Positions 1 through 9,480 of a stretch of 64,000 nt of DNA are shown here, in pieces. The position numbers and the translations under genes were made by a program. Source of the stretch: an uncultured Granulosicoccaceae bacterium (GTDB taxonomy: Bacteria > Pseudomonadota > Gammaproteobacteria > Granulosicoccales > Granulosicoccaceae); assembly GCA_937998875.1 (NCBI GenBank), contig CALLBO010000003.1:1-64000 (forward strand), written 5' to 3'. Position 1 is the first letter of the stretch; each line of letters begins with the position of its first letter. A model generated the notes under the pieces. The model was not told the DNA's origin. It made no database searches and saw nothing but the letters and a program-made list of their open reading frames with translations.

Positions 1-127
1 ATCTACATGTTATTTATAAAAACGTGTAAAGTAATGGCCAATTCTTACTGTACTGGATCGTCAGCTACATCGGAGAGAATGAACCGTGGAAGAACTCGGA
101 GGACGGAAATCGGAAGACAAAGTTACC

Positions 128-151
128 GTCGGCTTTGTGCCCTAAGCCGAC
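128..151. repeat. Short stem-loop GTCGGCTT-N8-AAGCCGAC in noncoding DNA
   Basis: Perfect 8-bp inverted repeat read directly. Confidence 0.4.
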
Positions 152-248
152 GAATCGCATGGCGGATCTAAACTATAACTCGTTAACCACGACACACAAA
201 ACCGGACGTTCGATGAGGGTAAGAGCTTTCATCTTAGAGCGAGCTAAC

Positions 249-1976
249 TCAGTTTGATATATGAAATTTAATGTTACTAAATTCGAGATTGCTTAGATCC
301 GTTTTCGTTATGGTGAGCACTAAATGGTACATGTCTCCCCAAATCCAATAGAGCAATTTACTTGTAGGCAGTTCTAGCAATACCACTTCTTTCTGAATAT
401 CAAAATCATGGATGAAACCATAAGGAGTATCCAACATTCTAGCTGCCTCCTGTTCAGCAATCGATCTCCATTTTTTTTCGTAATACTGGCGGATTTCCGG
501 TGGTAAGATAGCAGGATCTTTATTGTATGTTTCTATTGCCGCATCGTTCCGGTAGCCTTCGAAATCCCATATCCAACTGTTTAACCGAGCCGTTTCGTTC
601 TCATACCGCCCAAACAGCGTGGCAGGATAGGCTTTAACTGAGGTTGCAAGCATGTCACTCTCTCGTTCATCGTCTCCAGCAGGGACAAGATGACTTATTG
701 AGATGCTTGCTAGATCCTCTATTAGCGGCGATAGTATTTCTGGTGAAAACGGAGTAGTTTCACTAAGCTTTTGCGCCCGCAGGAGCAACTGGGATATCTC
801 ATCTACGCTCTTTGAATGTTCTTGCTTGAGAGTTTCAAAAGCGTGACCAATATTGGATAGGTTCGTTAATCTTCGTAAGAGTTGATCTTTATTCTCGACC
901 TCCTCTTCACTATCTAGTGTTTCCTTTATACCCTCTATTTCTCGCTCTCTTGGTTCTTTATGTGACGACATTCGATCAGAAGCCCCATTAAGATGGTTGA
1001 TCGCTGTCTGAAACAAACCTGTTGTAGTTTCCCAATCAAATGGTTGAAAACTCCTTTGTGTCAGGTCAATTCCAATGTCATACAACGAGACCTTTGGCTT
1101 TTTCGAATCAGCCTCCGATTTTTCCGAAGTAACGATGTCAATCACCCAGTGCGGTTGAAACTCAGTTCTGGTAGGTGTATCCGTTGGGTAATGAAAACCA
1201 CCTGGCTTAAACCATTCTGGACTTGCAGCGTTAGGTTTTTCTCTTGTGGAACCTTGTGATGTGGCGTAAATCACCTTTGTTTCTGGCGGCCAATTTCGAG
1301 CAACAAAAAAAGACAAATAGCCCTCCCGAGGTCCTAGCCCGGACCAAAGATTCTCAGGGAGTTGGGCGCAGTCAATTTGTGCAATAAAGACGGCCGCTTC
1401 GTCGCCAATTAAAGGCCAATCACAATAATCGGGTAGCACCGGACTGCCACCAAACCAGCTATGAATGGGCTCGTTCGATACACTGCTTGTGCGTGGAACC
1501 AGTCTAACGCCCGGATGCGAATTATCTCGTGCGTCTGCTAATTTGTCCTCATTCTCTAGCTGTGCGTTTACTCCAGCCAAAATTGATTTCAACATCTGTT
1601 TATCTGAACTAGATAAATCACTGATGGACTCGCCCTCTAGCAAACGCTTTTTAAGTGATAGATGCGAGTCACGTAGTCGCAACTTAGTGTGCCTAAAATA
1701 AACGTGAATTCCAGCCACGACTGCAAGAACACAAAGCACTTTGATCGAAAGACTAACTCCAAGGTGCGATACCAGAGTCAACTTTAGAAACGCTTCCATG
1801 CCTCTAAGCCCAATAGGCTGCGTCCGCATTAGCCCGCGGAAATAATCTGCGTGAATAAAATAGGCAAGAAACAGAATAACTGAGAACGTAAAGAGAGCTA
1901 AGAGTAGTGGGTGTATTCTTCGTTTGAACAGTGATGACATTAGTACTCCACGCATATATTTCACTTTCTTAAACAC
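249..1976 (-). CDS. Membrane-anchored DUF1963/YwqG-like protein
   Basis: ORF with N-terminal TM segment; 'HSWFGGSPVLPDYCDWPL...FIAQIDCAQLP...GYLSFFVA' resembles YwqG/DUF1963. Confidence 0.65.
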   Translation of the reverse strand: MFKKVKYMRGVLMSSLFKRRIHPLLLALFTFSVILFLAYFIHADYFRGLMRTQPIGLRGMEAFLKLTLVSHLGVSLSIKVLCVLAVVAGIHVYFRHTKLRLRDSHLSLKKRLLEGESISDLSSSDKQMLKSILAGVNAQLENEDKLADARDNSHPGVRLVPRTSSVSNEPIHSWFGGSPVLPDYCDWPLIGDEAAVFIAQIDCAQLPENLWSGLGPREGYLSFFVARNWPPETKVIYATSQGSTREKPNAASPEWFKPGGFHYPTDTPTRTEFQPHWVIDIVTSEKSEADSKKPKVSLYDIGIDLTQRSFQPFDWETTTGLFQTAINHLNGASDRMSSHKEPREREIEGIKETLDSEEEVENKDQLLRRLTNLSNIGHAFETLKQEHSKSVDEISQLLLRAQKLSETTPFSPEILSPLIEDLASISISHLVPAGDDERESDMLATSVKAYPATLFGRYENETARLNSWIWDFEGYRNDAAIETYNKDPAILPPEIRQYYEKKWRSIAEQEAARMLDTPYGFIHDFDIQKEVVLLELPTSKLLYWIWGDMYHLVLTITKTDLSNLEFSNIKFHISN

Positions 1977-2050
1977 ACTTTGATCCTAACAGTGAGCTAT
2001 AATGTTTCCTGATTAAATGCATCTATCTTGAAACATATCAGCCGTAATTT

Positions 2051-2125
2051 TGCAGACAAACGTATAAAACGAATAGGTTAGCCTTTCGTCCGCTTTAGAG
2101 TAAGAAATCACCGAATTTCCACCAA
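2051..2125 (+). repeat. Dispersed intergenic repeat (copy 1)
   Basis: GCAGACAAACGTATAAAACGAATAGGTTAGCCTTTCGTCCGCTTTAGAGTAAGAAATCACCGAATTTCC matches the reverse complement of 6423-6500. Confidence 0.7.
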
Positions 2126-2154
2126 AACTGCCTAGAGCGAACGCCCGCAACCGG

Positions 2155-3827
2155 TCCAGACTGTGTGAAAATTCAAAATAACTGCAGTTTTATCGCTCTC
2201 AAAGCTTTGTACTGGCAGGTGAGGCTCTGAATATTTGATGGCACCCCATATGGCGATAATAGATATGAACATTTTTATGCTTTATATCGAAGCATACGTA
2301 ACGTATGAGAGCAATACTTCTTAAGAGAATATCAGCCTCTATGCTGTAATCGCATTTATTAATGCAGACGATCCAAGTATATTAATCACGCGCTTCATAT
2401 TGTACGCCAGAACGTGCAAACTCATCTCCGTTGATACATTTTCCAATCGCCTCGTTTGAAAATGCGTATTCCCCATCCATGATTTAATCGTTCCAAACGG
2501 ATGCTCAGCTGTCTCTCGTCGAGTTTTCATTCTGTTTGGTTCTAACTCAAGCCGCTCCAGCATATCATCGACAAGCTCCTCTGACTGCGAACGACTAATG
2601 CGACGATATTCGCCTGTGGTACAAGCAGATTTTGCGGGACAATCTGCGCAAGCCGTAGTCCAGTACTTATCTATCTCAACTCCTCTTTCAGTGGTTCGCA
2701 TGTGCCATTCCAAACGTTCTCCAGCCGGACATTCGTACTCATCATCTTCCTCGATGTACTTAAAGTCACGCTTTCCGTAACGGCCCTGAGCGAGGCTATT
2801 TGATGTTTGCGGGGCAGGCATCGTTGGGAATATACCATCTTCGTTGCAGGCCTCGATCTGCAAGATATTAAAGTAACCACGATCAGCAAGAACATCTAGA
2901 GAGTCCGCATCTAGTGCCAGCTTCGCCTGAGAGCTAATGCTGTGAAGCTGTGATCTATCGGATCCACTGTTTGTTACCTCGTGTGCCACAATAAGATGAT
3001 TCTCTATGTCTACAGCAGTTTGTACGTTGTACCCGACGATTCCTGTGCCTCTTGTTTTCATTGAGCGCGCATCTGGATCGGTTAGAGAGATCTGATTATC
3101 CGGTTGCTCAAGCATTTGTATTTCAATCTTCTTTAGACGCTCAATTTCCTTTTTTAGCTTATCGATTTTGTCGTTCATGCTTTTTACTTTTGCCTCAGCC
3201 GCCTTGCTGTCCTGAAGATCAGCACTGGCGATACGAGCTAAGTAACGGGCTATGCTTTGATCGATTTCATCCAATCGACGCTGCATTTTGGCAGCGGTGA
3301 AATTATTATCGCGATTATTCACAGCTTTGAATTTACTACCATCGACTGAAACCACGTGACAGGTAAGCAGGTCTAACTTTCTGCAAAGCTGTACAAACTG
3401 TTTACAGACCAACTGGATGGCTTCACCATTATCTTTACGGAAGTCAGCAATTGTTTTGAAATCGGGCGCCAATCGAGCGGTTAGCCACATTAGTTCAACG
3501 TTTCTCAGTGCTTCGCGCTCCAGGCATCTGGAGGACTGTACTTTGTTTAAGTACCCGTAAATATACAGCTTGAGCATTGTTCTTGGATTGTAGCTGGGTC
3601 GACCAGCGCTGCTAGTATCGAGTTTGAATCCAAGGCCGCTGACGTCGAGTTTGTCCACGAATACATCGACAACTCTGACTGGATTGTCTTCGCCAACAAA
3701 GTCGTCAAGCTTTTCTGGAAATAATGTTGCTTGATGGCGGCTTTCGCCTTTAATAAAACCACTCACACGGTGGCTCCAAAGTGCAAAAATGAAGTATAAC
3801 TGCTAAATAATATTCACACAGTCTGGG
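2155..3827 (-). mobile_element. IS1182-family insertion sequence, copy A
   Basis: Transposase ORF bounded by terminal repeats (T/C)CCAGACTGTGTGAA at 2155 and TTCACACAGTCTGGG at 3827; about 1673 bp. Confidence 0.85.
2339..3766 (-). CDS. IS1182 family transposase
   Basis: 475 aa; 'MSGFIKGESRHQATLFPEKLDDFVGEDNPVRVVD...FKTIADFRKDNGEAI...VDGSKFKAVN...EHPFGTIKSWMG' is typical of IS1182/DUF772 DDE transposases. Confidence 0.92.
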   Translation of the reverse strand: MSGFIKGESRHQATLFPEKLDDFVGEDNPVRVVDVFVDKLDVSGLGFKLDTSSAGRPSYNPRTMLKLYIYGYLNKVQSSRCLEREALRNVELMWLTARLAPDFKTIADFRKDNGEAIQLVCKQFVQLCRKLDLLTCHVVSVDGSKFKAVNNRDNNFTAAKMQRRLDEIDQSIARYLARIASADLQDSKAAEAKVKSMNDKIDKLKKEIERLKKIEIQMLEQPDNQISLTDPDARSMKTRGTGIVGYNVQTAVDIENHLIVAHEVTNSGSDRSQLHSISSQAKLALDADSLDVLADRGYFNILQIEACNEDGIFPTMPAPQTSNSLAQGRYGKRDFKYIEEDDEYECPAGERLEWHMRTTERGVEIDKYWTTACADCPAKSACTTGEYRRISRSQSEELVDDMLERLELEPNRMKTRRETAEHPFGTIKSWMGNTHFQTRRLENVSTEMSLHVLAYNMKRVINILGSSALINAITA

Positions 3828-3865
3828 CCCAGACTGTGTGAATATTATTTAGCAGTTATACTTCA
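3790..3865. repeat. Perfect 76-bp palindrome at the junction of two IS ends
   Basis: TGAAGTATAACTGCTAAATAATATTCACACAGTCTGGG|CCCAGACTGTGTGAATATTATTTAGCAGTTATACTTCA; all 38 base pairs checked by hand. Confidence 0.97.
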
Positions 3866-5501
3866 ATATTGTCCTTCAGAGCCATTTATATGAGTGGTTT
3901 TATTCAAGGCGACTGCCGCCATCAGGCTACATTGTTCCCTGAGAAGCTTGACGATTTTGTAAGTGAAGACAATCCCGTCAGAGTTGTTGATTTTTTCGTA
4001 GATAAGCTAGACGTCAGTGGCCTTGGGTTTAATCTCGATTGTAATGGAGCCGGTCGACCAGGCTACCATCCCAGGACGATGCTTAAGCTGTACATTTACG
4101 GGTACTTAAACAATATCCAGTCCTCCAGAAGTCTGGAGCGTGAAGCATTGAGAAACGTTGAACTGATGTGGCTCACTGCTCGACTAGCCCCTGATTTCAA
4201 AACAATTGCTGACTTCCGAAAAGACAACGGCGAAGCTATCCAGTTAGTGTGCAAGCAGTTTGTAGAGCTCTGCCGACAGATAGGCCTACTCAACAGTCAG
4301 ACAGTTGCGGTCGATGGGAGTAAATTTAAAGCGGTGAACAACCGCGATGAGAATTTCACCGCAGCCAAAATGCGTCGTAGACTGGACGAACTCGACCAGA
4401 GCATTGCCCGTTACTTAGCTCGAATCGCCAGTGCTGATCTTCAGGATAGCAAGGCAGCGAAGGCGAAAGCAAAGAACATGAACGATAAGATCGAGAAATT
4501 AAAAAAGGAGATTGATCGTCTAAAAAAGATAGAAGTACGAATGCTTGAGGAACCAGACAAGCAGATATCTCTAACCGATCCAGATGCACGCTCCATGAAA
4601 ACAAGGGGAACTGGAATTGTCGGATACAACGTGCAAACTGCTGTAGACATAGAGAATCATCTTATCGTCTCGCATGAAGTAACCAATAACGGATCCGATC
4701 GATCACAACTTTACAACATTAGCTATCAAGCCAAACAGGCACTCAATGCTGATTCTCTTGATGTTCTTGCTGATCGTGGTTACTTCAATATATTGGAGAT
4801 TGAGGCCTGTAATGCTGATGGTATCTTCCCGACGATGCCGGTACCGCAGACATCCAATAGTCTCGCCCAGGGGCGGTATGGCAAACGCGACTTTATGTAC
4901 ATTGAAGAAGATGACGAATACGAGTGTCCAGCAGGTGAACGATTGGAGTGGCACATGCGGACCACTGAAGGTGGGCTAGAGGTAGATAAGTACTGGACCA
5001 CTGCTTGCGCGAGTTGCCCCGCGAAGTCTTGCTGTACAACCGGCGAATTCCGTCGGGTCAGTCGCTGGCAGTCTGAAGAGTTAGTGGATGATATGCTGGA
5101 TCGGCTTGAGCTGGAGCCAGATATCATGAAGACACGACGAGAGACGGTCGAACATCCATTCGGTACGATCAAATCATGGATGGGATATACGCATTTTCAG
5201 ATGAAACGATTAGAAAACGTAGCCACAGAGATGAGCTTGCACGTTCTAGCGTACAATATGAAACGCGTGATCAATATTATCGGTGTCTCAGCTTTAATGA
5301 GTGCGATAACAGCCTAGAGGCTGATTTCGTTTTGAAAAAATGGTGCTCTTTATTGCCCCGATACTTCGATATAGAGCGTTCAAATTCGCATAAATATTTT
5401 AGAGATAGGGAATGCAGCCAGAGATTCATGGCTTCAGCCGCCAATACATCGCTTCGACAGCTATAAAACTGCAGGTTTTTTGTATATTCACACAGTCTGG
5501 G
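3828..5501 (+). mobile_element. IS1182-family insertion sequence, copy B (head-to-head with copy A)
   Basis: CCCAGACTGTGTGAATATT at 3828 and TATATTCACACAGTCTGGG ending at 5501; about 1674 bp. Confidence 0.85.
3890..5317 (+). CDS. IS1182 family transposase (close paralogue of the 2339-3766 product)
   Basis: Same length and motifs as copy A with scattered substitutions; ATG at 3890 aligns with copy A's start. Confidence 0.9.
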   Translation: MSGFIQGDCRHQATLFPEKLDDFVSEDNPVRVVDFFVDKLDVSGLGFNLDCNGAGRPGYHPRTMLKLYIYGYLNNIQSSRSLEREALRNVELMWLTARLAPDFKTIADFRKDNGEAIQLVCKQFVELCRQIGLLNSQTVAVDGSKFKAVNNRDENFTAAKMRRRLDELDQSIARYLARIASADLQDSKAAKAKAKNMNDKIEKLKKEIDRLKKIEVRMLEEPDKQISLTDPDARSMKTRGTGIVGYNVQTAVDIENHLIVSHEVTNNGSDRSQLYNISYQAKQALNADSLDVLADRGYFNILEIEACNADGIFPTMPVPQTSNSLAQGRYGKRDFMYIEEDDEYECPAGERLEWHMRTTEGGLEVDKYWTTACASCPAKSCCTTGEFRRVSRWQSEELVDDMLDRLELEPDIMKTRRETVEHPFGTIKSWMGYTHFQMKRLENVATEMSLHVLAYNMKRVINIIGVSALMSAITA

Positions 5502-5599
5502 CCAAAAGCTGACGATGGTGAATAACGATAATATGAATTATATTGTTACAGAGCAGATCGATGTATCCCAATTCAAGCACGGAAGAGAGGTTAGCCCAT

Positions 5600-6247
5600 A
5601 TGCTTAATTTTTACAGAATTTGTACGGTCGCCTTAGCGTGGCTTTTTGCATTTCCAAGTCTGACAGTGGCGTCAGATTCTTATGATTTAACGTTTAGTGC
5701 CGTAGTGGATAGACTGATTGTTCCTGGCAAACACACCCTTTCAGGAGGGTTGGAGGAAGGTGATGTTTTAACAGGCTCTTTGTCGATGGTAGAGACGGAG
5801 CGATTTAAAGGCACCTCAGTAACTGAAAATGGTGGTCTGCAATATTGGCAAAATACCGTTAAAAGCATGAAGTTTGGAGAGCCATTGAACGTTAGTTTCG
5901 AAGGAATCTATATGGGATTAAACCCTTCCTTAGAGCAACTCACAATTAGTTTTGATGCTGAAAAATGTAACACGCAGCCAGTATTGAAATGTTCAGTGCA
6001 AGGCGATGAACTCCTAGCCGAAGTAAGCGATTCATCAACTAAGTCTTATAGTCCAATTGATTATCTATTAATCCATCCGGGGCTAAAAGATTCAAGTATT
6101 GAATTCAGTGAGGCGATTGACCTACTTGTAGACGGTGTTCCCAATGGTGATTCAAAAGTTATATTGAAAATGGGCGCGTCTGGAAACGACAGTGATTTGA
6201 TTAGGATCATCCTAAAATTAACTGATATGGATCTCGTAGGTCAGTAG
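5600..6247 (+). CDS. Hypothetical secreted protein
   Basis: Likely start M20 of the listed ORF; signal-peptide-like 'MLNFYRICTVALAWLFAFPSLTVASDSYD'. No family recognised. Confidence 0.6.
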   Translation: MLNFYRICTVALAWLFAFPSLTVASDSYDLTFSAVVDRLIVPGKHTLSGGLEEGDVLTGSLSMVETERFKGTSVTENGGLQYWQNTVKSMKFGEPLNVSFEGIYMGLNPSLEQLTISFDAEKCNTQPVLKCSVQGDELLAEVSDSSTKSYSPIDYLLIHPGLKDSSIEFSEAIDLLVDGVPNGDSKVILKMGASGNDSDLIRIILKLTDMDLVGQ

Positions 6248-6422
6248 TGTGAACCCGAGAATCATTACTTGTAACAGGATGTAGTCGCGCATAGCGGAAT
6301 GTCGGCTATGGGCACAGTTTCCCCGTTCGCTGGTTTGACCTGGTAAGGTGCTACCGGTAGCCTCAAATCAGCTGGCAGCTACAGCTGCAGTCGGCCAACT
6401 CCGGCCAGTCGCCCAATCAGGT

Positions 6423-6500
6423 CATGGCGGAAATTCGCTGACTTTTTACTCTAAAGCGGACGAATGGTTCACCTATTCGCTTTGTACGAATGTCTGTAGC
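6423..6500 (-). repeat. Dispersed intergenic repeat (copy 2, inverted relative to copy 1)
   Basis: Reverse complement GGCTACAGACATTCGTACAAAGCGAATAGGTGAACCATTCGTCCGCTTTAGAGTAAAAAGTCAGCGAATTTCCGCC aligns to 2051-2125. Confidence 0.7.
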
Positions 6501-6611
6501 CATTCCCTGTTATATGCTTTGTCGATCCTGCAGTCCGCTGATCGTAAATGACTACACATGAATGCTATGAACATTGATGAATAACCAGAAAATAGCAATG
6601 CCACCCCTCAT

Positions 6612-6701
6612 CGCTATGCCAGCATGCTCCTCAGCAGTACCAATGCTTTCCAGTTCAACGATCTGAACGAATGCCCGAAGGTATTCAACTTGCCCACGTT
6701 C
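6612..6701 (-). pseudogene. Remnant of a LysR-family N-terminal HTH
   Basis: Minus-strand frame reads ERGQVEYLRAFVQIVELESIGTAEEHAGIA, LysR-like, then diverges to a stop. Confidence 0.45.
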
Positions 6702-6957
6702 TAATAATTGGAACAGTATGTTCTGTATTCCATGTCGGCTTAATAGCTATAACACTATAAAATTAACATTGTTGTGTAGTTGCCAGTCGCTTGGGCTATT
6801 AACTCCACAGTGATTCTTGTACGTGAGCAGCTCCGTTGAATCGATATGGGAAGCACTACATCAACTTTATCATTGAAGGCACATCTTGCTGAGCTTTCGA
6901 TGTACGTACCGAATAAACTACTGAAACAAATCCTCTTATTTGACCTGGAAGCAATGT

Positions 6958-8496
6958 ATGAGACCAATGATTGCAGATAATAAACCGGTTGCTGTCACCC
7001 TCACCAAGGGTGAGGAATACTTTTTCTGCGCTTGTGGGAAGTCAAAAACGCAACCTTTTTGTGATGGATCTCATGCCGGGTCTGAATTCACGCCAAAAGC
7101 ATTCACCGCGGATACAAGCGGTGAAGCGTTCCTGTGTCAGTGCAAACACACTGCAAACGCGCCATTCTGCGATGGCACACACAAGCAATTTGATGATGAT
7201 CAAGTCGGTAAAGCTGGCCCAGGGCCTCAGACTGATCCATCCGCCGCACCCATTGCCAAAGCGACAAAAGACGAGCCGACGGTAGCTGTCATTCATCAGT
7301 TAGCGCGCGATGGTTTATCGAAGGTGGGTCACCACGGCCCAATGACTTCCATGGGGGTGCCACGGCACAAACTGCCACATTGGGATGATTTGCAGGTGAT
7401 GGTCGCGCAAATGGCTACAAAACCATTAATGGATGATGCGAGAGTTTCAACGGAGCTGATTATCGGACCAGAAGCGAAAAAACCATTGTCACTAAAAATA
7501 CCACTGTTTGTATCAGACATGAGTTTTGGTGCTTTGTCAGAGGAAGCCAAAATAGCACTCGCTAAAGGTGCAGAGCTAGCAGGTACGGGTATATGTTCTG
7601 GTGAGGGCGGTATGTTACCTGAGGAACAAGCTGCTAACTCCCGTTACTTCTATGAGCTCGCAAGTGCACAGTTTGGTTATAAAGAGGAACTTCTAACTCG
7701 GGTGCAAGCGTTCCACTTCAAGGGCGGACAGGGTGCGAAAACCGGTACCGGCGGTCATCTTCCGGGTTCGAAAAACATCGGCAAAATATCTGAAGTTCGA
7801 GGCATCCCCGAGGGCACTTCAGCGGTCTCACCACCGACCTTCGCCAATATCAGCACTGTTAAAGATTTTCAGAAATTCAGTGACCGTGTGCGTGAGGTAA
7901 GCGGCGGTATACCGGTGGGTTTCAAGCTAAGCGCAAATCATATAGAACGTGATATTCAGTTTGCTTTAGACGCCAGTGCTGATTACATCATTCTCGATGG
8001 TCGTGGTGGTGGAACAGGAGCGGCGCCCGAAATTTTCAGGGACCACATCAGTGTGCCCACTATTCCGGCGTTAGCCAGAGCCAGAGCTTATCTTGACAAG
8101 CAGGGTGCAAGTGGCCGTGTAACCCTGATAATCACTGGAGGACTGCGTGTACCAATTGATTTTGTTAAAGCCTTGGCACTCGGCGCAGACGGTGTTGCGG
8201 TATCAAACAGCGCCATGCAGTCTATTGGTTGCGTCGCTGCAAGAATGTGCAATACCAACAATTGTCCGGCTGGTATAGCCACTCAGAAGGCTGACTTAAG
8301 GCAGCGCTTAAACGTAGAGAAATCTTCTCAACAATTGAGTAACTTCTTTCACGCCTCTGTTGAGTTAATGGAAGTGATGGCAAGAGCCTGTGGGCATGAT
8401 TCCTTGAGTAAATTCAATAAAAACGATTTGGCGACATGGCATCGTGACATGGCGCAGTTATCGGGTGTAACCTACTCAGGCTTTGAGGGCATATAG
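6958..8496 (+). CDS. CDGSH iron-sulfur N-terminal domain fused to FMN-binding glutamate synthase-like protein
   Basis: Two CDGSH motifs (CACGKSKTQPFCDGSH, CQCKHTANAPFCDGTH) followed by a GltS-like barrel 'FHFKGGQGAKTGTGGHLPGSKN...GGGTGAAP...CNTNNCPAGIATQ'. ATG 6958 preceded by GGAAG. Confidence 0.88.
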   Translation: MRPMIADNKPVAVTLTKGEEYFFCACGKSKTQPFCDGSHAGSEFTPKAFTADTSGEAFLCQCKHTANAPFCDGTHKQFDDDQVGKAGPGPQTDPSAAPIAKATKDEPTVAVIHQLARDGLSKVGHHGPMTSMGVPRHKLPHWDDLQVMVAQMATKPLMDDARVSTELIIGPEAKKPLSLKIPLFVSDMSFGALSEEAKIALAKGAELAGTGICSGEGGMLPEEQAANSRYFYELASAQFGYKEELLTRVQAFHFKGGQGAKTGTGGHLPGSKNIGKISEVRGIPEGTSAVSPPTFANISTVKDFQKFSDRVREVSGGIPVGFKLSANHIERDIQFALDASADYIILDGRGGGTGAAPEIFRDHISVPTIPALARARAYLDKQGASGRVTLIITGGLRVPIDFVKALALGADGVAVSNSAMQSIGCVAARMCNTNNCPAGIATQKADLRQRLNVEKSSQQLSNFFHASVELMEVMARACGHDSLSKFNKNDLATWHRDMAQLSGVTYSGFEGI

Positions 8497-8499
8497 CTG

Positions 8500-9480
8500 A
8501 TGGGTCTTCTGCAAAATGGTGAATGGGTCGATCAGTGGTACGACACTGAATCTACTGGCGGGCGTTTTGTTCGAAGGATGCCACACTTTAGAAACTGGAT
8601 AACAGCTGATGGTACAGCGGGGCCGAGCGGCGTTGGTGGTTTTACAGCGGAGCCTGGTCGCTATCATCTCTATGTATCTTTAGCCTGCCCGTGGGCACAC
8701 AGAACACTTATTTTTCGTGCGCTGAAAGGTTTGCAGGAAATGATTTCTGTGTCAGTTGTCCATTGGTATATGGCAGACAAAGGCTGGACCTTTCAGCCAG
8801 GGGAAGGGGTGGTGGCAGACAGGGTTAACAATGCTGAGTATATGTATGAAGTATATACGGCTGCTCTGTCAGATTACTCGGGTCGCGTAACAGTGCCGGT
8901 CTTATGGGATAGACAAATGAAGACCATTGTGTCGAATGAATCGTCTGAGATAATCAGAATGTTTAACAGCGCTTTTGACGGCATTGGCGCAATCCCGGGT
9001 GACTACTATCCTGAAGCATCGCGCTCAGAGATTGATGCACTAAACGAACGTATTTACGACACAGTGAATAACGGTGTTTACAAGGCAGGTTTCGCCACCA
9101 CGCAAAGTGCTTATGATGAAGCCATTGTGCCTTTGTTTGATACGCTCGAATTTCTAGAGCAGAGATTATTCACACAACGGTATTTAACGGGTAAAGATAT
9201 AACAGAGGCCGATTGGCGACTCTTTACCACGTTGGTGCGCTTCGATCCGGTTTACGTCGGGCACTTCAAATGCAACTTGCGGCGCATAGCCGACTACCCG
9301 AATTTATCGGCATACACACGCGATTTGTACCAACAACCGGGGGTATCAGCCACGATCAACATGCAGCATATAAAGGATCACTACTATGCTAGTCATGAGA
9401 GCATTAATCCGTCACGTGTTATACCAACCGGCCCGGTCATAGATTACACAATGCCACACAACAGAGCGACTCTTGGTTAA
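8500..9480 (+). CDS. Glutathionyl-hydroquinone reductase (YqjG/ECM4-type GST)
   Basis: 'GRYHLYVSLACPWAHRTLIFRALKGL...ISVSVVHWYMADKGWTF' signature of glutathionyl-hydroquinone reductases. Confidence 0.9.
   Translation: MGLLQNGEWVDQWYDTESTGGRFVRRMPHFRNWITADGTAGPSGVGGFTAEPGRYHLYVSLACPWAHRTLIFRALKGLQEMISVSVVHWYMADKGWTFQPGEGVVADRVNNAEYMYEVYTAALSDYSGRVTVPVLWDRQMKTIVSNESSEIIRMFNSAFDGIGAIPGDYYPEASRSEIDALNERIYDTVNNGVYKAGFATTQSAYDEAIVPLFDTLEFLEQRLFTQRYLTGKDITEADWRLFTTLVRFDPVYVGHFKCNLRRIADYPNLSAYTRDLYQQPGVSATINMQHIKDHYYASHESINPSRVIPTGPVIDYTMPHNRATLG

Noticed and set aside
4780-5172. 130-aa minus-strand ORF in the transposase
   Set aside because: Antisense shadow ORF; a similar shadow appears in the other IS copy for the same reason.
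5176-5466. 96-aa plus-strand ORF overlapping the transposase 3' end and IS end
   Set aside because: Out-of-frame overlap with the transposase and extends into the IS terminus; no protein-like features.
2155-5501. Composite transposon formed by the two IS1182 copies
   Set aside because: The copies abut directly with no cargo between them, so there is no composite element in the usual sense.
6755-6967. 70-aa minus-strand ORF upstream of the CDGSH-GltS gene
   Set aside because: No recognisable motif, overlaps the probable promoter/leader of the downstream gene.
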